This document shows, piece by piece, positions 16,103 through 23,398 of a stretch of 25,984 bases of DNA. Numbering within the stretch: position 1 is the first letter of the stretch; the number at the start of each line of letters is the position of its first letter. Both the position numbers and the translations under genes were made by a program. The stretch covers positions 1-25,984 of the forward strand of contig CAAGAB010000282.1 in assembly GCA_900767685.1 (NCBI GenBank). The letters run 5' to 3'. Origin of the DNA: an uncultured Coprococcus sp. (lineage in GTDB: Bacteria; Bacillota_A; Clostridia; Lachnospirales; Lachnospiraceae). The notes beneath the pieces are model-generated. The model saw only the letters and a list, made by a program, of their open reading frames with translations, had not been told where the DNA came from and made no database searches.

Positions 16103-16280
16103 AGGGGGACCCGCTTGCGGGGGAGTAGGCTGTTGCGTCATGTCTGGTGCAAGCCAGACATGTCATATTGCACGCATCAGCGTGCTACCGCTTGACATGC
16201 AATAGAGGGGGACCCACTTGCGGGGGAGTAGGCTGTTGCGCCATGCCTGGCGCAAGCAAGACATGGCACATGTCATATTG
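16094..16280. repeat. Tandem duplication with hairpins at the trmL stop codon
   Basis: Copy 1 (16094-16170) and copy 2 (16197-16280) start 103 bp apart and differ by about five substitutions and one 7-bp insertion. Each begins with the ATGCAATAG that ends trmL in copy 1 and continues with a G-rich stretch and a shared GTAGGCTGTTGCG. Copy 1 holds a perfect 9-bp hairpin (CATGTCTGG 16139-16147 with CCAGACATG 16154-16162); in copy 2 this stem is less perfect. The 26-bp spacer has its own hairpin (GCACGC-ATCA-GCGTGC, 16170-16185). No T-tract follows. It is a structured intergenic repeat of unknown role. Confidence 0.85.
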
Positions 16281-16315
16281 ACATGTCGTCAAAATAATAC
16301 AAAGGGGGAAGAAAC

Positions 16316-17383
16316 ATGGCATATCCTACCAGTGGAAAGAAAATGCTCAACATCTGTATTCTGGACATATTGAAGAAATATACGGATTGTGATCACACGA
16401 TGGATCAGAAGGATATCATGAGAAAACTGAAAGAAGATTATGATATCACAGTTGACAGAAAATCTATAAAGGCAAATCTAGACTGTCTGATCGACTATGG
16501 ATATGAGATAGAATTTACAGAGACAGAGCGTATCAAAAAGGATGGAACAAAGGAGATCCTTACATCAAACTGGTACTACAATCATGAATTTGATGATTCC
16601 GAACTCAGAATGATGATAGACAGTATTTTGTTCTCAAAGACTATTCCTGCCGGACAGGCCAGTCAGCTCATCGATAAGATAGCGGGACTCTCGAATATAT
16701 ATTTCACAAATAAAATGACCCATGTCAGCAGCCTGCCGGGTCTGGAGCATACAAGCAATCAGCAGACACTGTACAATGTCGGCTTGATAGATGACGCTAT
16801 TTCAGAAAAGAAACAGATATCATTTGTGTATAACAATTATTGGGAGGACAAGAAACTTCATCCTCGACGTGAGGAACCGTATATAGTCAATCCGTATCAG
16901 ATGGTCGCAAATGATGGGAAGTATTATCTTGTATGTAACTATGATAAGTATGACACTCTGTCAAATTATCGTGTGGACAAAATGACACAGGTAAAGATAG
17001 TTAACAAGCCGGTTAAAAGCCGTGATAAAGTCAAGGGCATGGAGCATGGTCTCAATCTGCCGAAGCATATGGCAGAGCATATATACATGTTTGCTGACGA
17101 GCCGGTTACGATAATACTCCGGGTGAAGAAATCAGCCATATCAGATATAGTGGACTGGTTTGGAAGCAACTTTGATGTGGTGGATGAGAGTATTGCCAGG
17201 CAGTATGATGGATTCCGTGAAACCACGGATGCCGTGACGTATGTAAGACTTGTGTGCAGCCGTCAGGCCATGTCACACTGGGCGATGCAGTACGGAACAT
17301 CGGTGGAGGTTATATATCCTACGGAGCTTCGAACCCAGATTGGTGAGGCTGTAAAGGAAATGAATAACAGATATAATGATTAA
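16316..17383 (+). CDS. WYL-domain transcriptional regulator
   Basis: The 355-residue protein has an N-terminal winged helix-turn-helix-like region (about 5-90: helices around MLNICILDILKKYTD, then a second unit DRKSIKANLDCLIDYG). A WYL domain follows (about 155-230), with the core EPYIVNPYQMVANDGKYYLV and the arginine-containing SNYRVDKM. A C-terminal WCX-type domain completes it. WYL proteins bind nucleic acids or small ligands and regulate transcription, often of DNA-damage or defence genes, but this one has no defence genes nearby. The start follows AAAGGGGG. It is probably monocistronic, as a clear terminator lies just after the stop. The target is unknown; the hairpin repeats immediately upstream could include its operator. 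Confidence 0.88.
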   Translation: MAYPTSGKKMLNICILDILKKYTDCDHTMDQKDIMRKLKEDYDITVDRKSIKANLDCLIDYGYEIEFTETERIKKDGTKEILTSNWYYNHEFDDSELRMMIDSILFSKTIPAGQASQLIDKIAGLSNIYFTNKMTHVSSLPGLEHTSNQQTLYNVGLIDDAISEKKQISFVYNNYWEDKKLHPRREEPYIVNPYQMVANDGKYYLVCNYDKYDTLSNYRVDKMTQVKIVNKPVKSRDKVKGMEHGLNLPKHMAEHIYMFADEPVTIILRVKKSAISDIVDWFGSNFDVVDESIARQYDGFRETTDAVTYVRLVCSRQAMSHWAMQYGTSVEVIYPTELRTQIGEAVKEMNNRYND

Positions 17384-17389
17384 CAAGAC

Positions 17390-17422
17390 AGCTGTCAGTA
17401 TGATAAAACTGACAGCTTTTTT
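17390..17422 (+). terminator. Intrinsic terminator after the WYL regulator
   Basis: AGCTGTCAG (17390-17398) and CTGACAGCT (17409-17417) form a perfect 9-bp stem with a 10-nt loop followed by TTTTTT. It starts seven bases after the WYL stop codon. Confidence 0.92.
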
Positions 17423-17531
17423 GTGATAAATATTTTTTGAGAAACTTTTCACCAAAAATCGCTTTTACTGCAAGAAATCAAGGATTTTGATCGGAATATA
17501 TATTAGAAACACACAGGGAGGTGAAAGCCGT

Positions 17532-17648
17532 GTGGATAAATGGAAAGAGATGTAAGGTGAATTAAAAAATATCCCGGGTACCACAACAGAGCTTCTCTCT
17601 GGTGTAATATCCGGGTTTTGGTTTTTATTAGAGTTTATGAGTCCTTGA
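17532..17648 (+). pseudogene. Possible small reading frame interrupted by an in-frame TAA
   Basis: A perfect GGGAGGTG (17516-17523) precedes GTG codons at 17530 and 17532. The frame from 17532 reads MDKWKEM then TAA (17553-17555). It then stays open for 30 more codons with protein-like content (GELKNIPGTTTELLSG, then a hydrophobic aromatic stretch) to a TGA at 17646-17648. The frame from 17530 gives an 11-codon peptide. The second part runs through the kinase terminator hairpin and overlaps the kinase end by 14 bp. It may be a broken small gene, a leader peptide or chance. No family is recognised. Confidence 0.25.
17563..17616 (-). terminator. Terminator of the mutS2/two-component unit
   Basis: Read leftward, CCCGGATA (17609-17616 region) pairs with TACCCGGG (17573-17580), and inner ACCAGAG/CTCTGTTGTGGT sequences extend the stem. 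A T-run (the complement of AAAAAA at 17564-17569) follows. It lies about 20 bp beyond the kinase stop codon. T-rich sequence on the other side means it may also work rightward. Confidence 0.65.
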
Positions 17649-19191
17649 TCTTGAACTTGCCGTTACTCTTAACGCTTGGAGAGGAAGTATCTGCTTCGGA
17701 GTATACCTCACTGTGTGATTCAATGTGAACCGGTTTGATAGGAACCTGCATATCCTTCTCTTTCGGAAGAGAGAAGATAAACTCGCTTCCCTTGCCTTCC
17801 TCGGATGTTAGGGTGATCTGCTCACCGTGGGCTTTGATGATCTCTTTTGTTATGGCCAGTCCAAGTCCGGTTCCGGTTTTGTCCTTGCCTCGGCTTGGAT
17901 CTGTCTTATAGAACCTTTCGAATACCTTCTTCTGGGCATCCTTTGGAATTCCAACTCCCTCGTCCTTGACACTTATAAATATCTTGTTGTCTTTCTCGGT
18001 CACCTGCACTCTGATCTGTCGTCCCTCAGGTGTGAATTTTATAGCGTTGTCAACAAGATTATATATAACCTGCTGGATCTTGGTCCTGTCGGCGTACACG
18101 ATGGTGTTGTCTGTCAGAAATACGCTGTCTAGAAAGATTCCCCTGTCCTTGCATCTCTTCTCAAATGTGTTGATGGTCGGGGTGATTATATCCCTTATGT
18201 CAAAGTTTGATTTATCAAGCTGCAAGTCAAATGAGTCAAAGTTGTTCAGCTCCAGAAGTCCCTGTGTAAGCTTGGTCAGACGCTGTGCCTCATTCAGCAC
18301 TATTCCAAGATATTTTTCGTGGCGCTCTAGCGGTATGGTGCCATCAAGCATGGCTTCTATGTATCCCTTGATTGACGTCAGAGGGGAACGGAAGTCATGG
18401 GATATATTGGATATAAATGACTTTCGGTATTCGTTTGAGCGGCTGAGCTCGTCAGCCATCTCCTCCATGTATCTGGCAAGTTCCCCAAATTCGTTGTTGG
18501 CTGTCACATTTACACGGGCATTGAAATTTCCCTGCGCATATGACTTTGAGGTTTTGATGATCTCACGTATAGGTTTTAACAGGCTGTTGGACATGAGCAT
18601 CAATGCTATCATGGCAATCAACATGAGGATCAGAAACGGCACAAATGTCGTGGAAAGCATTCGATTCTTGATATCCTGCTTGAATGTCATAGGTGATGCC
18701 AGTATGATGGTTCCAACATAATTATTCCATGAGTAAAGTGGTTGTCCCATGATGAGTGTTTCACTAGGGAAATAGCCATTGAATGTATTCTCATAGCAGA
18801 ATGCGGATTGTAGGTCATCACTGTCAACGTATTTTTTTAGTGAATCTGTTTTGCTGCCTGATGAGTCGGAAGAGCCTGATTTCTCTGACTCGTAAGTTTT
18901 AGATTTAAATACTATATTGCTTTTATCATCGGTGAGCCATATTTCTGTGTCCAGTGTATTTGCCACATTCTGAAGATCGTTGTATAAAGTTTTATTGTCT
19001 ATGGTTCCGTTATTGTATTCTGTGATGGAGCCGTCGGCAAGCATCGAGATTTCATTTTTCATGGAGGCTTTGCGCTCCGAAAGTACAGATTTCTGTGCGA
19101 TTGATATACTGTATATCATGAGCAGTGAAAATATCAGTACAACCAGAATGACAAATCCTACAACAATTTTATCAAATGCAGTTTTCTTCAT
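17635..19191 (-). CDS. Membrane sensor histidine kinase
   Basis: A 518-residue kinase with two membrane helices (about 10-30 and 182-201) flanking an outer sensor domain of about 150 residues. A HAMP region follows (202-254), then HisKA with the phospho-acceptor H265 in SNISHDFRSP, and an HATPase domain with N-box NLVDNAIKF (378-386), G1 DEGVGIP (410-416) and G2 GTGLGLA (440-446). A Ser-rich tail follows. The sensor domain holds a Ser/Gly/Lys patch (101-116) of low complexity. I start it at 19191, where its ATG overlaps the regulator's TAA by one base and GGAGAG lies upstream, so the pair is translationally coupled. A start 39 bp upstream is possible. The signal is unknown; PhoR/WalK-like architecture suggests an envelope-related stimulus. 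Confidence 0.93.
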   Translation of the reverse strand: MKKTAFDKIVVGFVILVVLIFSLLMIYSISIAQKSVLSERKASMKNEISMLADGSITEYNNGTIDNKTLYNDLQNVANTLDTEIWLTDDKSNIVFKSKTYESEKSGSSDSSGSKTDSLKKYVDSDDLQSAFCYENTFNGYFPSETLIMGQPLYSWNNYVGTIILASPMTFKQDIKNRMLSTTFVPFLILMLIAMIALMLMSNSLLKPIREIIKTSKSYAQGNFNARVNVTANNEFGELARYMEEMADELSRSNEYRKSFISNISHDFRSPLTSIKGYIEAMLDGTIPLERHEKYLGIVLNEAQRLTKLTQGLLELNNFDSFDLQLDKSNFDIRDIITPTINTFEKRCKDRGIFLDSVFLTDNTIVYADRTKIQQVIYNLVDNAIKFTPEGRQIRVQVTEKDNKIFISVKDEGVGIPKDAQKKVFERFYKTDPSRGKDKTGTGLGLAITKEIIKAHGEQITLTSEEGKGSEFIFSLPKEKDMQVPIKPVHIESHSEVYSEADTSSPSVKSNGKFKIKDS

Positions 19192-19928
19192 TATGATGCT
19201 CTCCATTCGAACTTGTAGCCAATGCCCCATACGGTGGCAATGCTCCAGTTGTGATTGTTATTTAGTTTCTCACGAAGTCTCTTTATATGTACATCTACTG
19301 TTCTGGTGTCACCTACGTACTCGTATCCCCACAGCTTGTCAAGCAGCTGCTCTCTGGTAAATACTTGGTTTGGTCTGCTCGCAAGGAAGTATAGGATCTC
19401 CAGTTCCTTTGGCGGCATCTCGAGATTGTGTCCCTCGAAGGTCACGGTGTAATTGGATATATTGACAACCAATCCATCATACTCAACAAATGTTCCCACG
19501 TGGTCTGCACTTGTGACATCATAGGTAGAATTCTGTGTCTGCTTCTGTGTACTCTCTGTCATTGCTGATCTTCTGAGAAGTGCTCCGACTCTGGCGACAA
19601 GCTCATTTGAGTCAAATGGCTTAACAATATAATCGTCAGCGCCGATCTTAAGTCCCAGCACCTTGTCAAATACCTCTCCCTTGGCTGAGAGCATGATGAT
19701 AGGTGTGTTGGATGTCTTTCTGATCTCAGTGCATACCTGATATCCGTCCATACCCGGAAGCATGACATCCAGGAGAACCAGATCAGGTGAATATTCTTCA
19801 AATAACTGCAGAGCTTCCGTGCCGCTTGCGGCTATCTCAGTCTCATAACACTCTTTGTTGAGGTAGAGTGAGATGAGCTCTGCGATGTTCTCATCATCGT
19901 CAACGATGAGAATATTATTTTTGCTCAT
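19191..19928 (-). CDS. OmpR/PhoB-family response regulator
   Basis: The 245-residue protein has a receiver domain (1-120) with the acidic pocket D10-D12, phospho-acceptor D54 in LVLLDVMLPGMDG, the conserved Ser in IIMLSAKGE and the lysine in VKPF. After a polar linker (about 120-150) comes a winged-helix DNA-binding domain (150-243) with the motif RTVDVHIKRLREKL. It starts behind a perfect GGGAGG. It lies 54 bp after mutS2 on the same strand, so it may be read from the mutS2 promoter. Two TTGTAA boxes 13 bp apart in the gap could be a binding site for itself. Its partner kinase is the next gene. Target genes cannot be named. Confidence 0.95.
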   Translation of the reverse strand: MSKNNILIVDDDENIAELISLYLNKECYETEIAASGTEALQLFEEYSPDLVLLDVMLPGMDGYQVCTEIRKTSNTPIIMLSAKGEVFDKVLGLKIGADDYIVKPFDSNELVARVGALLRRSAMTESTQKQTQNSTYDVTSADHVGTFVEYDGLVVNISNYTVTFEGHNLEMPPKELEILYFLASRPNQVFTREQLLDKLWGYEYVGDTRTVDVHIKRLREKLNNNHNWSIATVWGIGYKFEWRAS

Positions 19929-19982
19929 ATGTAAACCTCCCGCTAAAATAATTTACAACAATCACTTACAATAACCACTGTT

Positions 19983-22448
19983 CTAGAGTTCCACTATGGT
20001 AACTCCTGCGTCGCCCTCTCCGAATTCGCCAAGTCTGAAGGATTTGACATGTGGCTGTGATTTCAGGAACTGATGTATTCCCTTTCGAAGAGCACCGGTG
20101 CCCTTGCCGTGTATGATGGTGACTCTGTGCAGATGTGCCATAAGGGCATCATCAAGGAATCTGTCCACAAGTGATGTGGCCTCGTCGACCGTCATACCGA
20201 GTACATTTATCTCAGGCTTGATATTCATCATCCTCGCCATGCTCTTGCCACCTGTGACTGTGGCTTTCTGCGGTTTCTTCTTCTCATGCTCAACCAGCAG
20301 AAGATCAGTAGGTGGAAGAGCTGCGCTGATTATACCCATCTGAACCTTCAGTTTGCCCTTGGAGTCTGCCAGAGCGGTGATGGTTCCCTCGGAATCCATG
20401 CTGATAACATGTACGGTATCGCCGACCTTGAAGTCAGATGCCTTGTGGTCTGACTTTACAGTCTTGCGTTTCTCCTCGTTCATCCTGCCGAGGTCGTTGA
20501 TTTTCGCACGGAGCTTCTGCCTTTCTGCCTCCATAGCTTTGGCGTCGGCCTTCGCCGGGTTGGTGGTCCATTTGTTGTATTTCCTGATGGCGGCATCGGC
20601 CTCAGCCTTCGCCTCCTCTATGATCTCGGATGCCTCCTGCCGCGCCTTTGCCAGAATCTCGGCTTTCTTGCCTGAGAGCTCGGAGTCCTTCATCTGTGCG
20701 CGTTCTTGAAGCTGCTTTGCGTCTTCCTTGAGTCTTGCAATGTCGGCTTTGTCCTGCTCGATCTCCCTCTTGCTTCTCTCAAGATTCGCGATCAGGGTCT
20801 CAAAGTCAACTGTATCGCTGTCGATGTTTGCCTTGGCGCTCTCGATGATGCTCTCATCGATCCCAAGCTTCTTGGCGATGGCGAAAGCATTTGACTTTCC
20901 CGGAATACCGATCATCAGTTTATATGTCGGCTGGAGTGTTGCCACGTCAAATTCGCAGCTTGCATTCTCGACGCCCGGTGTGCTCATGGCAAATGTCTTG
21001 AGCTCACTGTAGTGTGTGGTCGCCATACATCTGACACCCATGTCGTTCAGATGTGACAGGATGGCGATGGCAAGAGCTGCGCCCTCTATAGGATCGGTAC
21101 CGCCGCCCAGCTCATCAAAGAGCACCAGACTGCCAGGCGTGACGTGATCCAGTATGTACACGATGTTGCTCATGTGGGATGAGAATGTGGACAGATTCTG
21201 CTCTATACTCTGCTCATCTCCGATATCGGCAAACACGTCGTCAAATACATTCAGCCTTGAACCGTCAAGTGCCGGAATGTGGAGTCCGGACTGTCCCATG
21301 AGAGAGAAAAGTCCCAGAGTCTTGAGAGATACCGTCTTACCACCTGTGTTAGGACCGGTTACGATCAAAAGGTTGTAGTCCTCACCCAGTTTGATGTCCA
21401 CAGGAACAACCGTGTGCTTCTCGAGCAGAGGGTGTCTTCCCTGTCTGATATCGACAATTCCGTCTGTGTTGAATATCGGTTCGGTTCCCTTGTAGCTTCT
21501 TGCAAATGATGCCCTTGCGAATATAAAGTCCAGTTCTGCCAGAGTGTCGAAGTCGTATCTGATATATTCTATCTCAGCCGCTGTCTGGGCGGAGAGAGAT
21601 TCAAGTATCTTCTCGATCTCGGCAAGCTCCTGATTGTCCAGTTCCTTCAGCTCGTTGTTCAGGTTCACGATCGCCATAGGCTCGATGAACACTGTGGCAC
21701 CGGTTGACGACTGGTCGTGTATCATACCGGGAAAATGGTTCTTGTACTCGGCCTTGACCGGGATACAGTATCTGCCATTTCTCATGGTTACCAGATTATC
21801 CTGGAACATGGTCTGCTTGCTTGTGTCGCTGACAAGCTTTGCAAGCTGGTTGTGCAGCTTTTCATTTGTCAGTCGTTTATTTCGTCTTACTGCTTTGAGT
21901 CCGGACGAAGCATCGTCAGCAATCTCGTTCTCGGATACAATACATCTGTGGATTTCTCTGGACAAATGCTCTAATGGCATGAGCTCCAGAAATCTCGTGC
22001 GCAGACTGTCAGGACATGTAGTGCCATCCGGGTTCATGCTAAGACCAAGCATCTTGTTGGAGGCTTTCTCCTCCTCGATCTGCTCCTTGCTGCGTCTTCT
22101 TGTATCTGTCATGCTTGTGCCTTCGTTCTCGCCGTATTTCTTGGCGGTGAGTGCGAGATCCAGCATGCTGGCAACGTCAAGCAGCTCAGCAGTGGTAAGG
22201 ATGCCCTCGACCTCAAGCCGCTTGAGCGAGGCTCCGATATCCTTGAGTCCTGCAAATGACAGATTGCCCTGAGTGTTCAGACGTCTTAATGCATCCCTTG
22301 TCTCCTGCTGGAGCGTCTCGATCATGGCGAGATCCTTGCGGGGCTTTATGCGCTGGCACTTCCTCTTCGCCATGGGTGATGAGGCAAATGTTGTCAGCAT
22401 CTCGACTATCTTGTTGTATTCTATAACTCTTAATGTTCGCAGATTCAT
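19983..22448 (-). CDS. mutS2: MutS2 family ATPase/endonuclease
   Basis: MutS2 is a MutS paralogue without the mismatch-recognition domain. In Firmicutes it acts on branched recombination intermediates and has also been tied to rescue of collided ribosomes. This 821-residue copy has the core and lever region (1-340), Walker A GPNTGGKT (365-372) and Walker B LVLFDELGGGTDP (441-453). A long charged coiled coil follows (about 540-650), then a KOW-like segment, and the C-terminal Smr nuclease domain (last 77 residues) with LGMTVDEA and the HGKGTGALR motif. It is about 30 residues longer than usual because of a polar insert near 108-150. It starts behind AAGGAAA and has a strong promoter at 22536-22565. 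Confidence 0.96.
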   Translation of the reverse strand: MNLRTLRVIEYNKIVEMLTTFASSPMAKRKCQRIKPRKDLAMIETLQQETRDALRRLNTQGNLSFAGLKDIGASLKRLEVEGILTTAELLDVASMLDLALTAKKYGENEGTSMTDTRRRSKEQIEEEKASNKMLGLSMNPDGTTCPDSLRTRFLELMPLEHLSREIHRCIVSENEIADDASSGLKAVRRNKRLTNEKLHNQLAKLVSDTSKQTMFQDNLVTMRNGRYCIPVKAEYKNHFPGMIHDQSSTGATVFIEPMAIVNLNNELKELDNQELAEIEKILESLSAQTAAEIEYIRYDFDTLAELDFIFARASFARSYKGTEPIFNTDGIVDIRQGRHPLLEKHTVVPVDIKLGEDYNLLIVTGPNTGGKTVSLKTLGLFSLMGQSGLHIPALDGSRLNVFDDVFADIGDEQSIEQNLSTFSSHMSNIVYILDHVTPGSLVLFDELGGGTDPIEGAALAIAILSHLNDMGVRCMATTHYSELKTFAMSTPGVENASCEFDVATLQPTYKLMIGIPGKSNAFAIAKKLGIDESIIESAKANIDSDTVDFETLIANLERSKREIEQDKADIARLKEDAKQLQERAQMKDSELSGKKAEILAKARQEASEIIEEAKAEADAAIRKYNKWTTNPAKADAKAMEAERQKLRAKINDLGRMNEEKRKTVKSDHKASDFKVGDTVHVISMDSEGTITALADSKGKLKVQMGIISAALPPTDLLLVEHEKKKPQKATVTGGKSMARMMNIKPEINVLGMTVDEATSLVDRFLDDALMAHLHRVTIIHGKGTGALRKGIHQFLKSQPHVKSFRLGEFGEGDAGVTIVEL

Positions 22449-22535
22449 TTTCAGTGTTTCCTTTTTATTTTGATAAGTGCTGTAAAAGCATAATTAAGTA
22501 TACATAAAGTCTCTAATTCTACACATACATAATTG

Positions 22536-22565
22536 ATTATACCCCTTATAATTATAGAGCGTCAA
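22536..22565 (-). promoter_or_regulatory. Sigma-A promoter of mutS2
   Basis: Read leftward, TTGACG (22565-22560) and a perfect TATAAT (22541-22536) are separated by 18 bp. The expected start near 22529 gives a leader of about 80 nt before the mutS2 ATG. Confidence 0.8.
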
Positions 22566-22619
22566 CATATTGCAGGTGTAGAAAAACATACATTTTCCCT
22601 GATTAATCAAAGCGAATGG

Positions 22620-22648
22620 TTGCGGGAGGAAACCAAAGCTGATATTAT
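22620..22648 (+). promoter_or_regulatory. Candidate promoter for the 22725 membrane protein
   Basis: TTGCGG (22620-22625) and TATTAT (22643-22648) lie 17 bp apart, about 80 bp before the start codon. The -10 is good and the -35 only half matches consensus. Confidence 0.4.
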
Positions 22649-22724
22649 GAAAAAGATAGGTTAAAGGGTGACGATGCAACATATTACAAACAATATATTT
22701 ACAAAAGGAAGAGGAGAAAAGCGG

Positions 22725-23162
22725 ATGAAAGAGTTGTTACAGTTTTTATTGGGAATCGTATTGATGATAGCAGGAGGAGTGATGTTCCTTAAGAATGTTG
22801 TCGTTTCAGACTGGGGGCTTCTCAGTTCCTTGTTTCGTATAGGCGGCGGGGTGAGCATAGGCGGAATATTTATAGTTCTGCTGGTCATCGCATTTATAGC
22901 GCTGCTGGTAAAACCAAACATGGGAACCGGTCTTGTGTTTACAGGACTTTGCATTGCATTCTTTGTATGCATCGTAATCTCACTCAACGTTTCACTGAGA
23001 TATATGTCAGGACTTGAGCTTACACTCATACTTGGCACACTGTGCGTTGGAATAGCATTTGTCATCAAGGGGCTGTTCGGTGTGAGAAAGCTTGACAGGG
23101 AGGAGTCACGTAAGAAAGGCAAGGCGGCTTCAGATAAGCTTCATGAGTATGACAATATGTAG
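22725..23162 (+). CDS. Four-helix membrane protein of unknown function
   Basis: This 145-residue protein has four hydrophobic segments (about 5-23, 42-61, 66-88 and 97-114) and a charged cytoplasmic tail of about 30 residues (REESRKKGKAASDKLHEYD). I do not recognise a named family or any catalytic motif. The start at 22725 is favoured by the AGAGGAG site just upstream and by the first helix beginning at residue 4; an in-frame ATG at 22668 would add 19 polar residues spanning that site. It is divergent from mutS2 and is followed by a promoter and hairpins leading to yhaM, so it is probably transcribed alone. Confidence 0.7.
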   Translation: MKELLQFLLGIVLMIAGGVMFLKNVVVSDWGLLSSLFRIGGGVSIGGIFIVLLVIAFIALLVKPNMGTGLVFTGLCIAFFVCIVISLNVSLRYMSGLELTLILGTLCVGIAFVIKGLFGVRKLDREESRKKGKAASDKLHEYDNM

Positions 23163-23177
23163 TGTAGGGATAATACA

Positions 23178-23207
23178 TTGAATGTGAATTTGTATGTGGA
23201 ATATATT
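23178..23207 (+). promoter_or_regulatory. Candidate promoter ahead of the yhaM leader
   Basis: TTGAAT (23178-23183) and TATATT (23202-23207) are separated by 18 bp. A transcript from here would start near 23214 and carry a leader of about 185 nt containing both hairpins at 23246-23336. Confidence 0.5.
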
Positions 23208-23245
23208 GAGGATATGCATATAAGAAATCATGCTTGTGCGTGTGT

Positions 23246-23273
23246 AGGTCATAACACTGACGTGTGATGACCT
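23246..23273 (+). promoter_or_regulatory. First hairpin of the yhaM leader
   Basis: AGGTCAT (23246-23252) pairs perfectly with ATGACCT (23267-23273). After one mismatch, ACAC pairs with GTGT around the loop TGAC. The stem is 11 paired bases long, with no T-tract after it. Confidence 0.7.
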
Positions 23274-23274
23274 G

Positions 23275-23336
23275 TAATACAGGCGGTTGTGGAAATGTTC
23301 AGTAAATACTGGATTTTCACAACCGCCTATTGTATT
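23275..23336 (+). promoter_or_regulatory. Long second hairpin of the yhaM leader
   Basis: A 14-bp core stem (GGCGGTTGTG 23282-23291 plus GAAA, with TTTT plus CACAACCGCC 23318-23327) is extended outward by AATACA/TGTATT and inward by TTCAGTA/TACTGGA. About 27 base pairs fold within 61 nt. It is followed by U-rich TCTTATATAT, so it may instead be the terminator of the preceding gene. It begins one base after the first hairpin. Confidence 0.75.
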
Positions 23337-23398
23337 CTTATATATGATTAAAATTAAAGCATACAATAATAATTAAACATAGAAAGAGGAAAAGAAAA

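Noticed and set aside
16192..16283. TTGACA boxes at 16192 and 16278 as WYL gene promoters
   Set aside because: No acceptable -10 lies 16-18 bp after either. They are part of the repeated sequence.
17573..17620. T-box-like riboswitch antiterminator because of GGGTACCAC and a terminator-like fold
   Set aside because: The conserved T-box sequence AGGGTGGNACCGCG is absent, and no aminoacyl-tRNA or amino acid gene follows rightward. The fold is explained as the kinase terminator.
17966..18721. 251-codon frame antisense to the histidine kinase
   Set aside because: It is the mirror of conserved kinase domains, has no ribosome binding site, and its translation is low-complexity and Ser/Leu/Ile-rich, as shadows of coding sequence usually are.
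21634..22272. 212-codon frame antisense to mutS2
   Set aside because: It is a Ser-rich shadow of a well-conserved gene with no start signals.
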